From a virus: DNA of 22,872 nt. The stretch's first letter is position 1, and every line of letters begins with the position of its first letter. A program made the position numbers and the translations under genes. The notes under the pieces are model-generated. The model did no database searches. It was not told the DNA's origin and saw nothing but the letters and a program-made list of their open reading frames with translations. The stretch is taken from positions 1 through 22,872 of IMG/VR virus record IMGVR_UViG_3300042892_003729, one strand, 5' to 3'. Positions 1-5,097 of the stretch are shown piece by piece.

Positions 1-1
1 A

Positions 2-184
2 ATTATTCGTAAGAATTTTGTGATTGACAATCAAACGGTTGCTGACCTGTTGTTCACTGCGGAAGATAAGAGTGTAGTATGTGAGAATGGTCCTGAGCGT
101 GAAGGACTTGTATTCAAGTGCAATGATGGTTCTGTATCGTTTAAGGCTATATCTAATAAATTTCTCATGAAGAATGGAGATTAA
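2..184 (+). CDS. RNA ligase, C-terminal fragment (5' truncated by window edge)
   Basis: This reading frame enters from the left edge and ends with TAA at 182-184; 60 residues are visible. It contains EGLVFK (about residues 37-42 of the fragment), then DGSVSFKAISNKFLMK. That is the layout of nucleotidyltransferase motif IV (EGLVFK) and motif V (SFKAIS-K-L) of the Rnl2-like RNA ligase family. Such enzymes seal RNA nicks through an enzyme-AMP intermediate, and phages use them to repair tRNA cut by host defences. The catalytic KxxG lysine would lie upstream, outside the window. The RNA ligase assignment is fairly safe from the two motifs; the exact subfamily is not decidable from this fragment. 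Confidence 0.72.
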   Translation: MIRKNFVIDNQTVADLLFTAEDKSVVCENGPEREGLVFKCNDGSVSFKAISNKFLMKNGD

Positions 185-188
185 CTTA

Positions 189-389
189 ATGGACATGAAT
201 AAACTAATGGAATTATATAAGGATCCTCGGCATGGTATCCTCAGTGAGGTACTCCGAGTATTGGATAGTCAACGAATATGGGCGGGTATGGAATATACAT
301 ACCATCCACTTTCTCCCAGGGTATATCGTCCTTTAAGGGACAAGGTATCAATAGAACTGGATAAGATTGCAAAAGAATATGGATTGTAG
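189..389 (+). CDS. Hypothetical small phage protein
   Basis: A 66-residue protein starting MDMNKLMELYKD. An in-frame ATG at 174 would lengthen it by five residues and overlap the ligase end. I prefer 189 because GGAGA at 177-181 lies at good Shine-Dalgarno distance. The protein is mixed-charge and soluble, with no membrane segment and no recognised motif. It lies just downstream of the RNA ligase fragment and is probably co-transcribed with it. Confidence 0.55.
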   Translation: MDMNKLMELYKDPRHGILSEVLRVLDSQRIWAGMEYTYHPLSPRVYRPLRDKVSIELDKIAKEYGL

Positions 390-397
390 AATGAATA

Positions 398-589
398 ATG
401 ACAGCAAAAAATAATCCCTGGGCAATAACAATGATCTTCAAGATTCAAAATACTAATCCACATTATGCCCCAATGGATACTATTAAAGTTACAGATTACA
501 GTTATCCACAAGTAGAAGATGCATTGGACAAGATGAAGGAATATCGTGATGCTGCTCAAGTGATTGCACATATTTCACGCAAGAGTTAA
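398..589 (+). CDS. Hypothetical small phage protein
   Basis: A 63-residue protein with the N-terminal stretch MTAKNNPWAITMIFKIQ and a lysine/glutamate-rich C-terminal helix (ALDKMKEYRDAAQVI). No domain is recognised. The ATG at 398 has only a weak ribosome-binding site; the ATG at 431 (Met12) is an alternative start. The next gene starts three bases after its stop, which suggests one transcript. Confidence 0.5.
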   Translation: MTAKNNPWAITMIFKIQNTNPHYAPMDTIKVTDYSYPQVEDALDKMKEYRDAAQVIAHISRKS

Positions 590-592
590 AGT

Positions 593-802
593 ATGAGATA
601 CTGGACTTTTGTTACTCCTGATGATAAAGGAGAACCAATACATGAAACTTTCAGTGATGATGAAATCATCACTACATACTATCCATACTGGTCTGAAAAG
701 ATGATTCAGAAATATGGAAGAGAAGAGTTTGCAAGGAATTGGTCTAAAATTGAATGTATTGAAGATTGGGTTACAGTTAACTGGGCCTGGGAATCAAAAT
801 GA
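593..802 (+). CDS. Conserved phage-type hypothetical protein
   Basis: A 69-residue protein, MRYWTFVTPDDKGEP..., rich in aromatic residues (seven Trp, several Tyr). I have the impression of similar MRYWTFV-type small proteins in T4-like phages, but no function is known to me. It ends with a TGA overlapping the ATG of the next gene (ATGA at 799-802), so the two are probably translationally coupled. No membrane segment is visible. Confidence 0.6.
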   Translation: MRYWTFVTPDDKGEPIHETFSDDEIITTYYPYWSEKMIQKYGREEFARNWSKIECIEDWVTVNWAWESK

Positions 803-975
803 TTGAAATGCGCTGGGTTGATGGAACTGAAAAAGTTTTACAATATCGTCAAAAAATAGCCAAGACTGATTATTCTGATTTTAAAACTTTGCCTCATCCA
901 CGAATTGTAAAAGAATGGTCAGATTGGATTGATATTCCAACTATTAAATTAGGAGATAAAAATGATGTTAGTTAA
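799..975 (+). CDS. Hypothetical 58-residue protein
   Basis: A short frame of 58 codons starting at the ATG of the ATGA overlap with the previous gene and ending TAA at 973-975. It begins MIEMRWVDGTEKVLQYRQK and contains WSDWIDIPTIK near the C-terminus. No family is recognised. The tight overlap on both sides (the next gene starts at 962 inside this one) supports it as a real coupled gene. Its last codons carry AGGAG (951-955), which can serve as ribosome-binding site for the next gene. Confidence 0.55.
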   Translation: MIEMRWVDGTEKVLQYRQKIAKTDYSDFKTLPHPRIVKEWSDWIDIPTIKLGDKNDVS

Positions 976-1156
976 GCGTGTTCTTATTGGATTAGTTATA
1001 TTACTGGTAATACTTTTGCTAGTATTACCGAATGATTATGCAGGTGAGAGAAATGAAAATAGAAAACTACAATCACAATGTGAAGCGGACAATGGAACAT
1101 TTGCCCGTAGCATTGATCCTGTACATAGTTTGTGCTATCTTACACCAAAAAAGTAG
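962..1156 (+). CDS. Small single-pass membrane or secreted protein
   Basis: A 64-residue protein with a strongly hydrophobic N-terminal segment (about residues 6-23, VLIGLVILLVILLLVLP) after a Lys/Arg-containing start, followed by a polar tail with two cysteines (in QCEADN and SLCYL). It reads as a signal anchor with a small periplasmic domain that could form one disulfide. ATG at 962 and 965 are both possible; AGGAG at 951-955 suits either. It overlaps the end of the previous gene by 14 bases. Function unknown. Confidence 0.55.
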   Translation: MMLVKRVLIGLVILLVILLLVLPNDYAGERNENRKLQSQCEADNGTFARSIDPVHSLCYLTPKK

Positions 1157-1178
1157 TTGTTTTATAGCAACACCGATC

Positions 1179-1207
1179 TTGCTTTCTTTTTGGTCCTATG
1201 TTATAAT
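1179..1207 (+). promoter_or_regulatory. Sigma70-type promoter with extended -10
   Basis: TTGCTT at 1179-1184, a 17-base spacer and TATAAT at 1202-1207, preceded by TG (TGTTATAAT, 1199-1207). It lies in the gap between two genes, with the next start 24 bases past the -10. It probably drives the small-gene array, and the same extended -10 recurs at 3726-3734. Confidence 0.7.
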
Positions 1208-1230
1208 AGTGTTATACACACAAAAGATTA

Positions 1231-1497
1231 ATGATGACTCAAAATCAACAACTCTTTATCAACAGCATCTGCACTGCTATAGTGGCAGGTGATTTTGCCA
1301 TGTTCACTAACCCGGCCAATTGTGGCGCTAACTTTAAGTGGGACGAGTTTGCTGACATGATGGCTAATAGGTGTCGCACTGATATCTTTATGTATGTCAA
1401 GTTGACCAAGAAGAACACTGCGGAAGTGCAGGCCCATGCTGAACTAGTTGGCCGAGGACGGGCTACAGAATTGATGTGGAGAGCGAGGACGGTATGA
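1231..1497 (+). CDS. Hypothetical protein, first gene of the array operon
   Basis: An 88-residue protein, MMTQNQQLFINSICTAIV..., with an N-terminal helix, FADMMANRCR in the middle and a basic end (GRGRATELMWRARTV). It is the first gene after the extended -10 promoter at 1179-1207, with a short leader of about 17 bases and no clear Shine-Dalgarno. ATG 1231 and 1234 are both possible. Its TGA overlaps the next ATG (1494-1497). The FADMM segment faintly recalls the FAELI core of the paralog family downstream, but I would not call it a member. Confidence 0.6.
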   Translation: MMTQNQQLFINSICTAIVAGDFAMFTNPANCGANFKWDEFADMMANRCRTDIFMYVKLTKKNTAEVQAHAELVGRGRATELMWRARTV

Positions 1498-1733
1498 ACA
1501 ACCACATTAAACAACTTGCTATACAGGCTGAATTAAATGTAACTTTACTATTCAATAAAGATAAACTAGAAAGGTTTGCAGAGTTAATTATTAGTGAGTG
1601 TGTTAATCAACTAACAAAACCAGAATATGCTATGAATCACCCCGAAGACCTTAGCTCCTACAATCGAGGGTGGGTGAATGGTCGGCTGTTAGGCATAGAA
1701 CATATTGAACAACATTTCAGAGGTAAAGAATGA
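1494..1733 (+). CDS. Array paralog 1 (FAELIVREC family)
   Basis: A 79-residue member of the paralog family that fills this region. The three family landmarks are present: MNNHIKQLAIQAEL at the N-terminus, ERFAELIISECVNQL in the middle and IEHIEQHFRGKE at the end. The middle is predicted helical; the insert after the core (PEYAMNHPEDLSSYNRGW) is specific to this copy. An ATG at 1476 is in frame, but 1494 forms the ATGA overlap and gives the family-typical start. The last codons (AGAGGTAAAGA) form the ribosome-binding site of the next gene. Function unknown. Confidence 0.75.
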   Translation: MNNHIKQLAIQAELNVTLLFNKDKLERFAELIISECVNQLTKPEYAMNHPEDLSSYNRGWVNGRLLGIEHIEQHFRGKE

Positions 1734-1969
1734 ACGAGAAGATTAAACTACTAGCTGAACAAGCTGGTTTAGGTCAGGAACGATGGAACACGACCGAACA
1801 GTTTAATTCTTTTCTAGAAAAGTTTGCCGAAAGAATTATTCAGGAATGTCTCAAAGAAATTGAAACTGCCGCTTATCACGATTCGTGTGAGAACTGGGAG
1901 TATGGGTATAACGCTGGCTTAAACAAAGCAAAAGAGTTGATTGTTAAACACTTTGAGGTGGAAGAATGA
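1730..1969 (+). CDS. Array paralog 2 (FAELIVREC family)
   Basis: 79 residues: MNEKIKLLAEQAGL at the start, EKFAERIIQECLKEIE in the core and ELIVKHFEVEE at the end. After the core comes AAYHDSCENWEYGYNAGLNKAKEL, which is nearly the same in the copy at 2734. My hand alignment of 1851-1969 with 2864-2982 gives 103 of 119 identical bases without gaps, so this half was copied between the two genes. It is coupled at both ends by ATGA overlaps. Function unknown. Confidence 0.75.
   Translation: MNEKIKLLAEQAGLGQERWNTTEQFNSFLEKFAERIIQECLKEIETAAYHDSCENWEYGYNAGLNKAKELIVKHFEVEE
1851..1969 (+). repeat. Duplicated segment, copy A
   Basis: 119 bases, the 3' half of the gene at 1730. Aligned by hand without gaps to 2864-2982, 103 of 119 bases agree, with identity highest in the first 60 and last 9 bases. 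Confidence 0.85.
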
Positions 1970-2367
1970 GTGCGTGGAGTCATCTGCCTAACGCGGCACA
2001 TATTGATCGTGTAATTGAATCCTCAAACTCATATCCTGAAGTTTGGAATGTGGCTTATGATTCGGCTTGGGATGCGGCTTGGGATGCGGCTTGGGATGCG
2101 GCTTATACTGCGGCTCGGGGTGGGGCTTATACTGCGGCTCGGGGTGCGGCTCGGGATGCGGCTCGGGGTGGGGCTTGGGATGCGGCTTGGAATGCGGCTT
2201 GGAATGCGGTTTTGGCATTTATTGCATACGATGATGCTGCCAACTACCTGGCTATGCCTAGTGATCAATTGAAGGCCTGGGCTATACTGAGTGAAAACCC
2301 AGCGGCGATCTTATTGTTGCCTGTAGTAATCGCATATGAACGAATTAGTGAATGGGAGTTGGCATGA
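1966..2367 (+). CDS. Ala-rich tetrapeptide-repeat protein
   Basis: 133 residues. The N-terminus (MSAWSHLPNAAHIDRVIES) is followed by 13 back-to-back four-residue units of the type A-A-[W/R/Y]-[D/G/T/N] (residues 29-80), then a conventional C-terminal region (LAFIAYDDAANYLAMPSDQL...). The repeat would form an Ala-rich helix with large side chains every fourth position. Proteins with AWDAAR-like repeats occur in phages and prophages, but I know of no function. It is coupled at both ends by ATGA to array paralogs. The repeat is built of GCG GCT codons and is far richer in G+C than its neighbours. Confidence 0.7.
   Translation: MSAWSHLPNAAHIDRVIESSNSYPEVWNVAYDSAWDAAWDAAWDAAYTAARGGAYTAARGAARDAARGGAWDAAWNAAWNAVLAFIAYDDAANYLAMPSDQLKAWAILSENPAAILLLPVVIAYERISEWELA
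2050..2205 (+). repeat. Thirteen in-frame 12-bp tandem units
   Basis: Units of the form gcg-gct-tgg-gat repeat 13 times in frame: VAYD, SAWD, AAWD, AAWD, AAYT, AARG, GAYT, AARG, AARD, AARG, GAWD, AAWN, AAWN. A 24-base higher-order unit (AAYT-AARG then GAYT-AARG) is visible. Because 12 is a multiple of 3, slippage would change length without breaking the frame. Confidence 0.9.
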
Positions 2368-2579
2368 ACGAACGAATTCGCAAGATAGCTATAGAGGCCG
2401 ATGCCTGGTGTGACAAATACTATTTCGGCGATAAATTCTATGATATTGAGTGGGAAAAAAAGTTTGCCGAACTTATTGTTCGGGAATGTGCTCATTTAGT
2501 TGACACTCTTAACGAAGCATACGGAGCACCTAGCACTGCTGGGAAATTTATCAAACAACAGTTCGGAGTTAAGGAATGA
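2364..2579 (+). CDS. Array paralog 3 (FAELIVREC family)
   Basis: 71 residues: MNERIRKIAIEADAWCDKYY at the start, KKFAELIVRECAHLV in the core and FIKQQFGVKE at the end. An upstream in-frame start at 2352 exists, but 2364 forms the ATGA overlap and matches the family start; GGGAG at 2354-2358 precedes it. TTC-GGA-GTT at its end places GGAG (2565-2568) 7 bases before the next ATG. Probably a small helical protein; function unknown. Confidence 0.75.
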   Translation: MNERIRKIAIEADAWCDKYYFGDKFYDIEWEKKFAELIVRECAHLVDTLNEAYGAPSTAGKFIKQQFGVKE

Positions 2580-2737
2580 ACGACAATAAAGAGTTGATTG
2601 ACCGAGGAACATACTACGAAATCAAAGATTACGAACCCGTGGTAGATCGTGATGAGAATGGTAATGTTGTCAGTGTAATTCACTGTCCGTATATTCCAAA
2701 GTCTCTTGTCGATGAACAAATTAAGGAAACAGAATGA
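2576..2737 (+). CDS. Hypothetical 53-residue array protein
   Basis: A frame of 53 codons with ATGA overlaps at both ends (2576-2579 and 2734-2737). It reads MNDNKELIDRGTYYEIKDYEP, then DENGNVVSVIHCPYIPKSL. The N-terminus resembles the family start (MND/MNE), but the FAELIVREC core is missing, so it is an unrelated passenger. The DENGNV segment suggests a small beta structure. Function unknown. Confidence 0.6.
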   Translation: MNDNKELIDRGTYYEIKDYEPVVDRDENGNVVSVIHCPYIPKSLVDEQIKETE

Positions 2738-2982
2738 ACGCACGAATAACAGCAATTATGCAAAAATGTTTTGACATCACGATTGATCAGCGCGGCCGCG
2801 AAGAATGCACCGCGGACTACACCAACATCCAGATGTTTGTTCAACTGATCGGGTTGGAGTGTATCAAGGAAATTGAAACTGCCGCTTATCATGATTCGTG
2901 TGAGGACTGGGAGTATGGTTATAACTCTGGGCTGCGCAAAGCAAAAGAGTTGATTGTTAGCACCTTCAAGGTGGAAGAATGA
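2734..2982 (+). CDS. Array paralog 4 (FAELIVREC family, mosaic)
   Basis: 82 residues. The C-terminal half (KEIETAAYHDSCEDWEYGYN...ELIVSTFKVEE) is a recent copy of that in the gene at 1730. The N-terminal half (MNARITAIMQKCFDITIDQRGREECTADY) is different, with a G+C-rich stretch around 2790-2816, and the core is diverged to MFVQLIGLECIKE. It looks like a mosaic made by recombination between paralogs. Coupled at both ends by ATGA. Confidence 0.72.
   Translation: MNARITAIMQKCFDITIDQRGREECTADYTNIQMFVQLIGLECIKEIETAAYHDSCEDWEYGYNSGLRKAKELIVSTFKVEE
2864..2982 (+). repeat. Duplicated segment, copy B
   Basis: The 3' half of the gene at 2734, matching 1851-1969. Most differences fall in the stretch encoding the GL-KAK-ELIV region and the bases just before the shared gaagaatga end. 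Confidence 0.85.
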
Positions 2983-3206
2983 ACGAACGAATTGAACAAC
3001 TTGCCGATGAGGCCGGTGCCGATATTTGGGGAGACCAAGTAATGGCTAGTCGGCATTTTGATATAGAAAAGTTCGCCGAACTTATTATTCGGGAATGTGT
3101 TGGAGTTGTAGAAGGTGGAAGGTTCCTACACGATCAGGCACCAACTGCTATCTTTGCTAAAGAATGTAGTGGTGCGATTAAACGACATTTTGGAGTTACG
3201 GAATGA
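2979..3206 (+). CDS. Array paralog 5 (FAELIVREC family)
   Basis: 75 residues: MNERIEQLADEAGADIWG, EKFAELIIRECVGVVEGG and AIKRHFGVTE. All three family landmarks are clear. The core DNA (3069-3098) is close to the same stretch in the genes at 2364 and 3370. Start and stop are both in ATGA overlaps; GGAG at 3192-3195 sits 7 bases before the next ATG. Function unknown. Confidence 0.77.
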   Translation: MNERIEQLADEAGADIWGDQVMASRHFDIEKFAELIIRECVGVVEGGRFLHDQAPTAIFAKECSGAIKRHFGVTE

Positions 3207-3373
3207 ACGAAAAATATATGGATTTACAACAAAAAGTGGTTTATGCAGTGCTAGAAATGCAGAAAGGCTCACCACTAACAGATTTCCTGACAGATAGCGA
3301 AATTGAAGAAGCACTAAGTATGTTCGCAGATGTGTTAATTTCTTTAGGTATTCAACTCAAAGGCGAAGAATGA
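3203..3373 (+). CDS. Short, possibly degenerate array member
   Basis: 56 codons bounded by ATGA overlaps at 3203 and 3370. It begins MNEKYMDLQQKVVYAVLEM and ends with SMFADVLISLGIQLKGEE. The MNE start, a FADVLI stretch where relatives have FAELIV, and the GEE end suggest a diverged member lacking the REC motif and the HFGV tail. It could instead be an unrelated helical protein. The end AAAGGCGAAGA still gives a usable ribosome-binding site. Confidence 0.6.
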   Translation: MNEKYMDLQQKVVYAVLEMQKGSPLTDFLTDSEIEEALSMFADVLISLGIQLKGEE

Positions 3374-3615
3374 ACGACAGAATTCGTGAACTATACCTAC
3401 AAGCCCATAGCATACGTCATTATGACGGTGATCCTATGCGTGAGGGTAATCCTCCTACTGTTTATTGGCAAGGTGAAAAGAGTGCTGAAAAGTTCGCCGA
3501 ACTGATTGTGCGGGAATGTTTGAATCAATGCTATAATCGTGGTATGAACGATGAATTGTACGAAGGGCAACTAAAAGCCGCAGCATATATTGAACAACAT
3601 TTCGGAGTCAAATAA
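3370..3615 (+). CDS. Array paralog 6 (FAELIVREC family)
   Basis: 81 residues: MNDRIRELYLQAHSIRHYDG, EKFAELIVRECLNQC and AAYIEQHFGVK. A copy-specific insert (DPMREGNPPTVYWQGEKS) separates start and core. The stop TAA overlaps the next ATG (TAATG at 3613-3617), and GGAG at 3604-3607 is 7 bases before that ATG. Function unknown. Confidence 0.77.
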   Translation: MNDRIRELYLQAHSIRHYDGDPMREGNPPTVYWQGEKSAEKFAELIVRECLNQCYNRGMNDELYEGQLKAAAYIEQHFGVK

Positions 3616-3758
3616 TGATTCGTGCTGCAGGTGACTACATCACCAACACCATAGCAACCCTGTTTATACTATGTGTTGTATTTGTACCACTGGGTATATG
3701 GAAACTTGCAGAAATATCTATTTGGTGTTATAATCATATCAGTATAGGAATCAAGTGA
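3615..3758 (+). CDS. Small single-pass membrane protein
   Basis: 47 codons, MIRAAGDYITNTIATLFILC..., with one hydrophobic segment at about residues 12-29 followed by Trp-rich residues. It starts in a TAATG overlap and ends in a TGATG overlap, which supports translation. The DNA also contains a good promoter (3706-3734), so part of this frame may be constrained by that element. Function unknown. Confidence 0.5.
   Translation: MIRAAGDYITNTIATLFILCVVFVPLGIWKLAEISIWCYNHISIGIK
3706..3734 (+). promoter_or_regulatory. Internal sigma70-type promoter with extended -10
   Basis: TTGCAG (3706-3711), a 17-base spacer and TATAAT (3729-3734) with upstream TG (TGTTATAAT from 3726). The same nine-base extended -10 and the same spacer length occur at 1179-1207. 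It lies 23 bases before the start at 3758 and would give the second half of the array its own transcript. Confidence 0.65.
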
Positions 3759-3979
3759 TGAACGAAAGAATTAGGCAACTTGCAGAAGAGTGTGGATTGT
3801 TATATAAGCTATCGGGTCCGTCAGTGGAAACACGCTATACGAAAAAGAAGGAAGAGACGCTTGCAGCCTTCGCCGATTTGATTGTTCGGGAATGCTTGTT
3901 GAAGATTGAAAATGAAAGGTATGAATTACCTGATTTTATTATTGATAACGTTAAACAACATTTCGGAGTTACGGAATGA
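3758..3979 (+). CDS. Array paralog 7 (FAELIVREC family)
   Basis: 73 residues from ATG 3758, which overlaps the previous stop (a GTG at 3755 is also in frame). It carries MNERIRQLAEECGLLYKL, LAAFADLIVRECLLKIE and NVKQHFGVTE. The middle insert (SVETRYTKKKEET) is basic. It is the first gene after the internal promoter at 3706-3734. GGAG at 3965-3968 is 7 bases before the next ATG, keeping the family arrangement even though the next gene is unrelated. Confidence 0.75.
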   Translation: MNERIRQLAEECGLLYKLSGPSVETRYTKKKEETLAAFADLIVRECLLKIENERYELPDFIIDNVKQHFGVTE

Positions 3980-4356
3980 TTTCAGACGAACTAAGAAAAT
4001 ATGTTAATATGGTTCTTAAGGAAGAACAAGATGATGTACTCCACGAAATGGCAAATCTAGGAAGTCATAATCATGGAATTTCTGATATTGTCATCTGGGT
4101 AGGTAAAGCGAATAAACAACACGGACTGCGAATCAAAGTATCTAATCTAAAAAATAGATGGAGCAATGATGACAATTTTGTAATTCAGTTACCAAATTTA
4201 GACTATGATCCATCTCAAGTTGCTCGTTGGATTACTTCAGATATTATGAAAAAAATTATGACTTGGATTAGGCTGAACCAACAAGTGTTGTACGATTTTG
4301 AAACTGATAAAATCATGTATACCGATCAATTTATTAATAAAATTTCAAAGGTGTAA
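3976..4356 (+). CDS. Conserved phage-type hypothetical protein
   Basis: 126 residues, MISDELRKYVNMVLKEEQDD..., with HGLRIKVSN, FVIQLPNLDYDPSQVARWI and a final MYTDQFINKI. It looks like a compact alpha/beta protein, and I have the impression of similar proteins in other large phages, with no known role. It begins in an ATGA overlap with the paralog before it, and the next paralog starts 2 bases after its stop. It is larger and less variable-looking than the array genes around it. Confidence 0.65.
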   Translation: MISDELRKYVNMVLKEEQDDVLHEMANLGSHNHGISDIVIWVGKANKQHGLRIKVSNLKNRWSNDDNFVIQLPNLDYDPSQVARWITSDIMKKIMTWIRLNQQVLYDFETDKIMYTDQFINKISKV

Positions 4357-4357
4357 T

Positions 4358-4603
4358 ATGAACGAAAGAATTGAACAGTGTTTATACCTGTCAGGGCTAA
4401 CTGCACAGGGGTGCTGGGACGAATTGGATGATTATGCTAAACAGGGTATATACAAGTTCGCCAAACTTATTGTTCGGGAATGTTTAGCACAATGTTTAGC
4501 ACAGGTTGATAAAGTAGATGAGATGCTTGAGGATGACAGCGAGAAAGCAGGCGTGGCCTGGGTAGGATATGCAATTGAAGAACATTTCGGAGTTGAAGAA
4601 TGA
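4358..4603 (+). CDS. Array paralog 8 (FAELIVREC family)
   Basis: 81 residues from ATG 4358 (an in-frame ATG at 4298 would run back into the previous gene and is unlikely). It carries MNERIEQCLYLSGLTAQG, YKFAKLIVRECLAQC and YAIEEHFGVEE. LAQCLAQV is a short in-frame duplication (tttagcacaatgtttagcaca). GGAG at 4589-4592 lies 7 bases before ATG 4600. Function unknown. Confidence 0.76.
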   Translation: MNERIEQCLYLSGLTAQGCWDELDDYAKQGIYKFAKLIVRECLAQCLAQVDKVDEMLEDDSEKAGVAWVGYAIEEHFGVEE

Positions 4604-4644
4604 TTACAGTTTTTGAAGCAACATACAATGGAGTTGAATTATGA
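4600..4644 (+). CDS. 14-codon mini-ORF bridging two genes
   Basis: MITVFEATYNGVEL, starting in an ATGA overlap with the previous gene and ending in an ATGA overlap with the next (4641-4644). The spacing to GGAG upstream is ideal, and its own end contains GGAG (4630-4633) at Shine-Dalgarno distance from ATG 4641. It may be only a relay for translational coupling, or the remnant of a deleted gene. No function is suggested. Confidence 0.35.
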   Translation: MITVFEATYNGVEL

Positions 4645-4880
4645 TTGATACTGAACAAATTTATTCGCAGTGTGTGTACGATGTTGACAACAGGTACGTT
4701 ATCCTGCGTTTGAAAAATTGTGGAGTTAGTCAAAGTGGTTCGTTCTGGCTCACAATGACCGACACATCCGACGATTCTAAATTGGATCAAGAAATCTCAA
4801 TTTTCTTGACTCCGGGTGATTTGAGGGAGGTCATCGCCAGTTTGATAGAGGCGTCGGAGAAAAATGAACCAAAGACTTAA
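4641..4880 (+). CDS. Hypothetical 79-residue protein
   Basis: MIDTEQIYSQCVYDVDNRYV, then ILRLKNCGVSQSGSFWLTM and FLTPGDLREVIASLIEAS. Alternating hydrophobic residues suggest beta strands followed by a C-terminal helix. No family is recognised. It starts in an ATGA overlap with the 14-codon frame, and its 3' end overlaps the next gene by 17 bases, where GGAG inside its last codons serves ATG 4864. Confidence 0.6.
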   Translation: MIDTEQIYSQCVYDVDNRYVILRLKNCGVSQSGSFWLTMTDTSDDSKLDQEISIFLTPGDLREVIASLIEASEKNEPKT

Positions 4881-5097
4881 ACTACTTGCCGAACAGGCTG
4901 ATTTTGCTTTATATGAAGACGGAAACTTTCGTTCTGACCCTGGACATTGGATCAACGAGGAACTGGAGAAGTTCGCTAAACTTATTATTCAGGAATGTTG
5001 TGACCAAGTTAGAGAAATTGATGCGATGGAAATCAGAAAACATTTTGGTATCACAACCAAACATCACGCTGCAGCAGAATGGCCGAGAGAACTATAA
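4864..5097 (+). CDS. Array paralog 9 (FAELIVREC family, C-terminal extension)
   Basis: 77 residues: MNQRLKLLAEQADFALYEDG, EKFAKLIIQECCDQV and EIRKHFGITTK. Unlike its relatives it does not stop after HFGV but runs on for about 14 residues (TTKHHAAAEWPREL). The usual downstream ribosome-binding arrangement is therefore lost and the next gene starts through a TAATG overlap at 5095-5099. This looks like read-through into former intergenic sequence after loss of the original stop. Function unknown. Confidence 0.74.
   Translation: MNQRLKLLAEQADFALYEDGNFRSDPGHWINEELEKFAKLIIQECCDQVREIDAMEIRKHFGITTKHHAAAEWPREL

Noticed and set aside
1157-1178. Possible weak hairpin GTTG/CAAC after the small membrane protein
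   Set aside because: A stem of about four base pairs without a T-run is too weak to call a terminator.
1032-1292. 86-codon + frame overlapping the small membrane protein and the next gene
   Set aside because: It crosses the promoter at 1179-1207 and overlaps two better-supported genes, without a ribosome-binding site.
1988-2272. Long frames in other phases and on the minus strand across the Ala-rich repeat
   Set aside because: They are Pro/His, Ser/Ile-Pro or Leu-Gly-Met-Arg repeats produced only by reading the 12-base repeat in other frames; the + frame from 1966 has coupled start, coupled stop and non-repeat ends.
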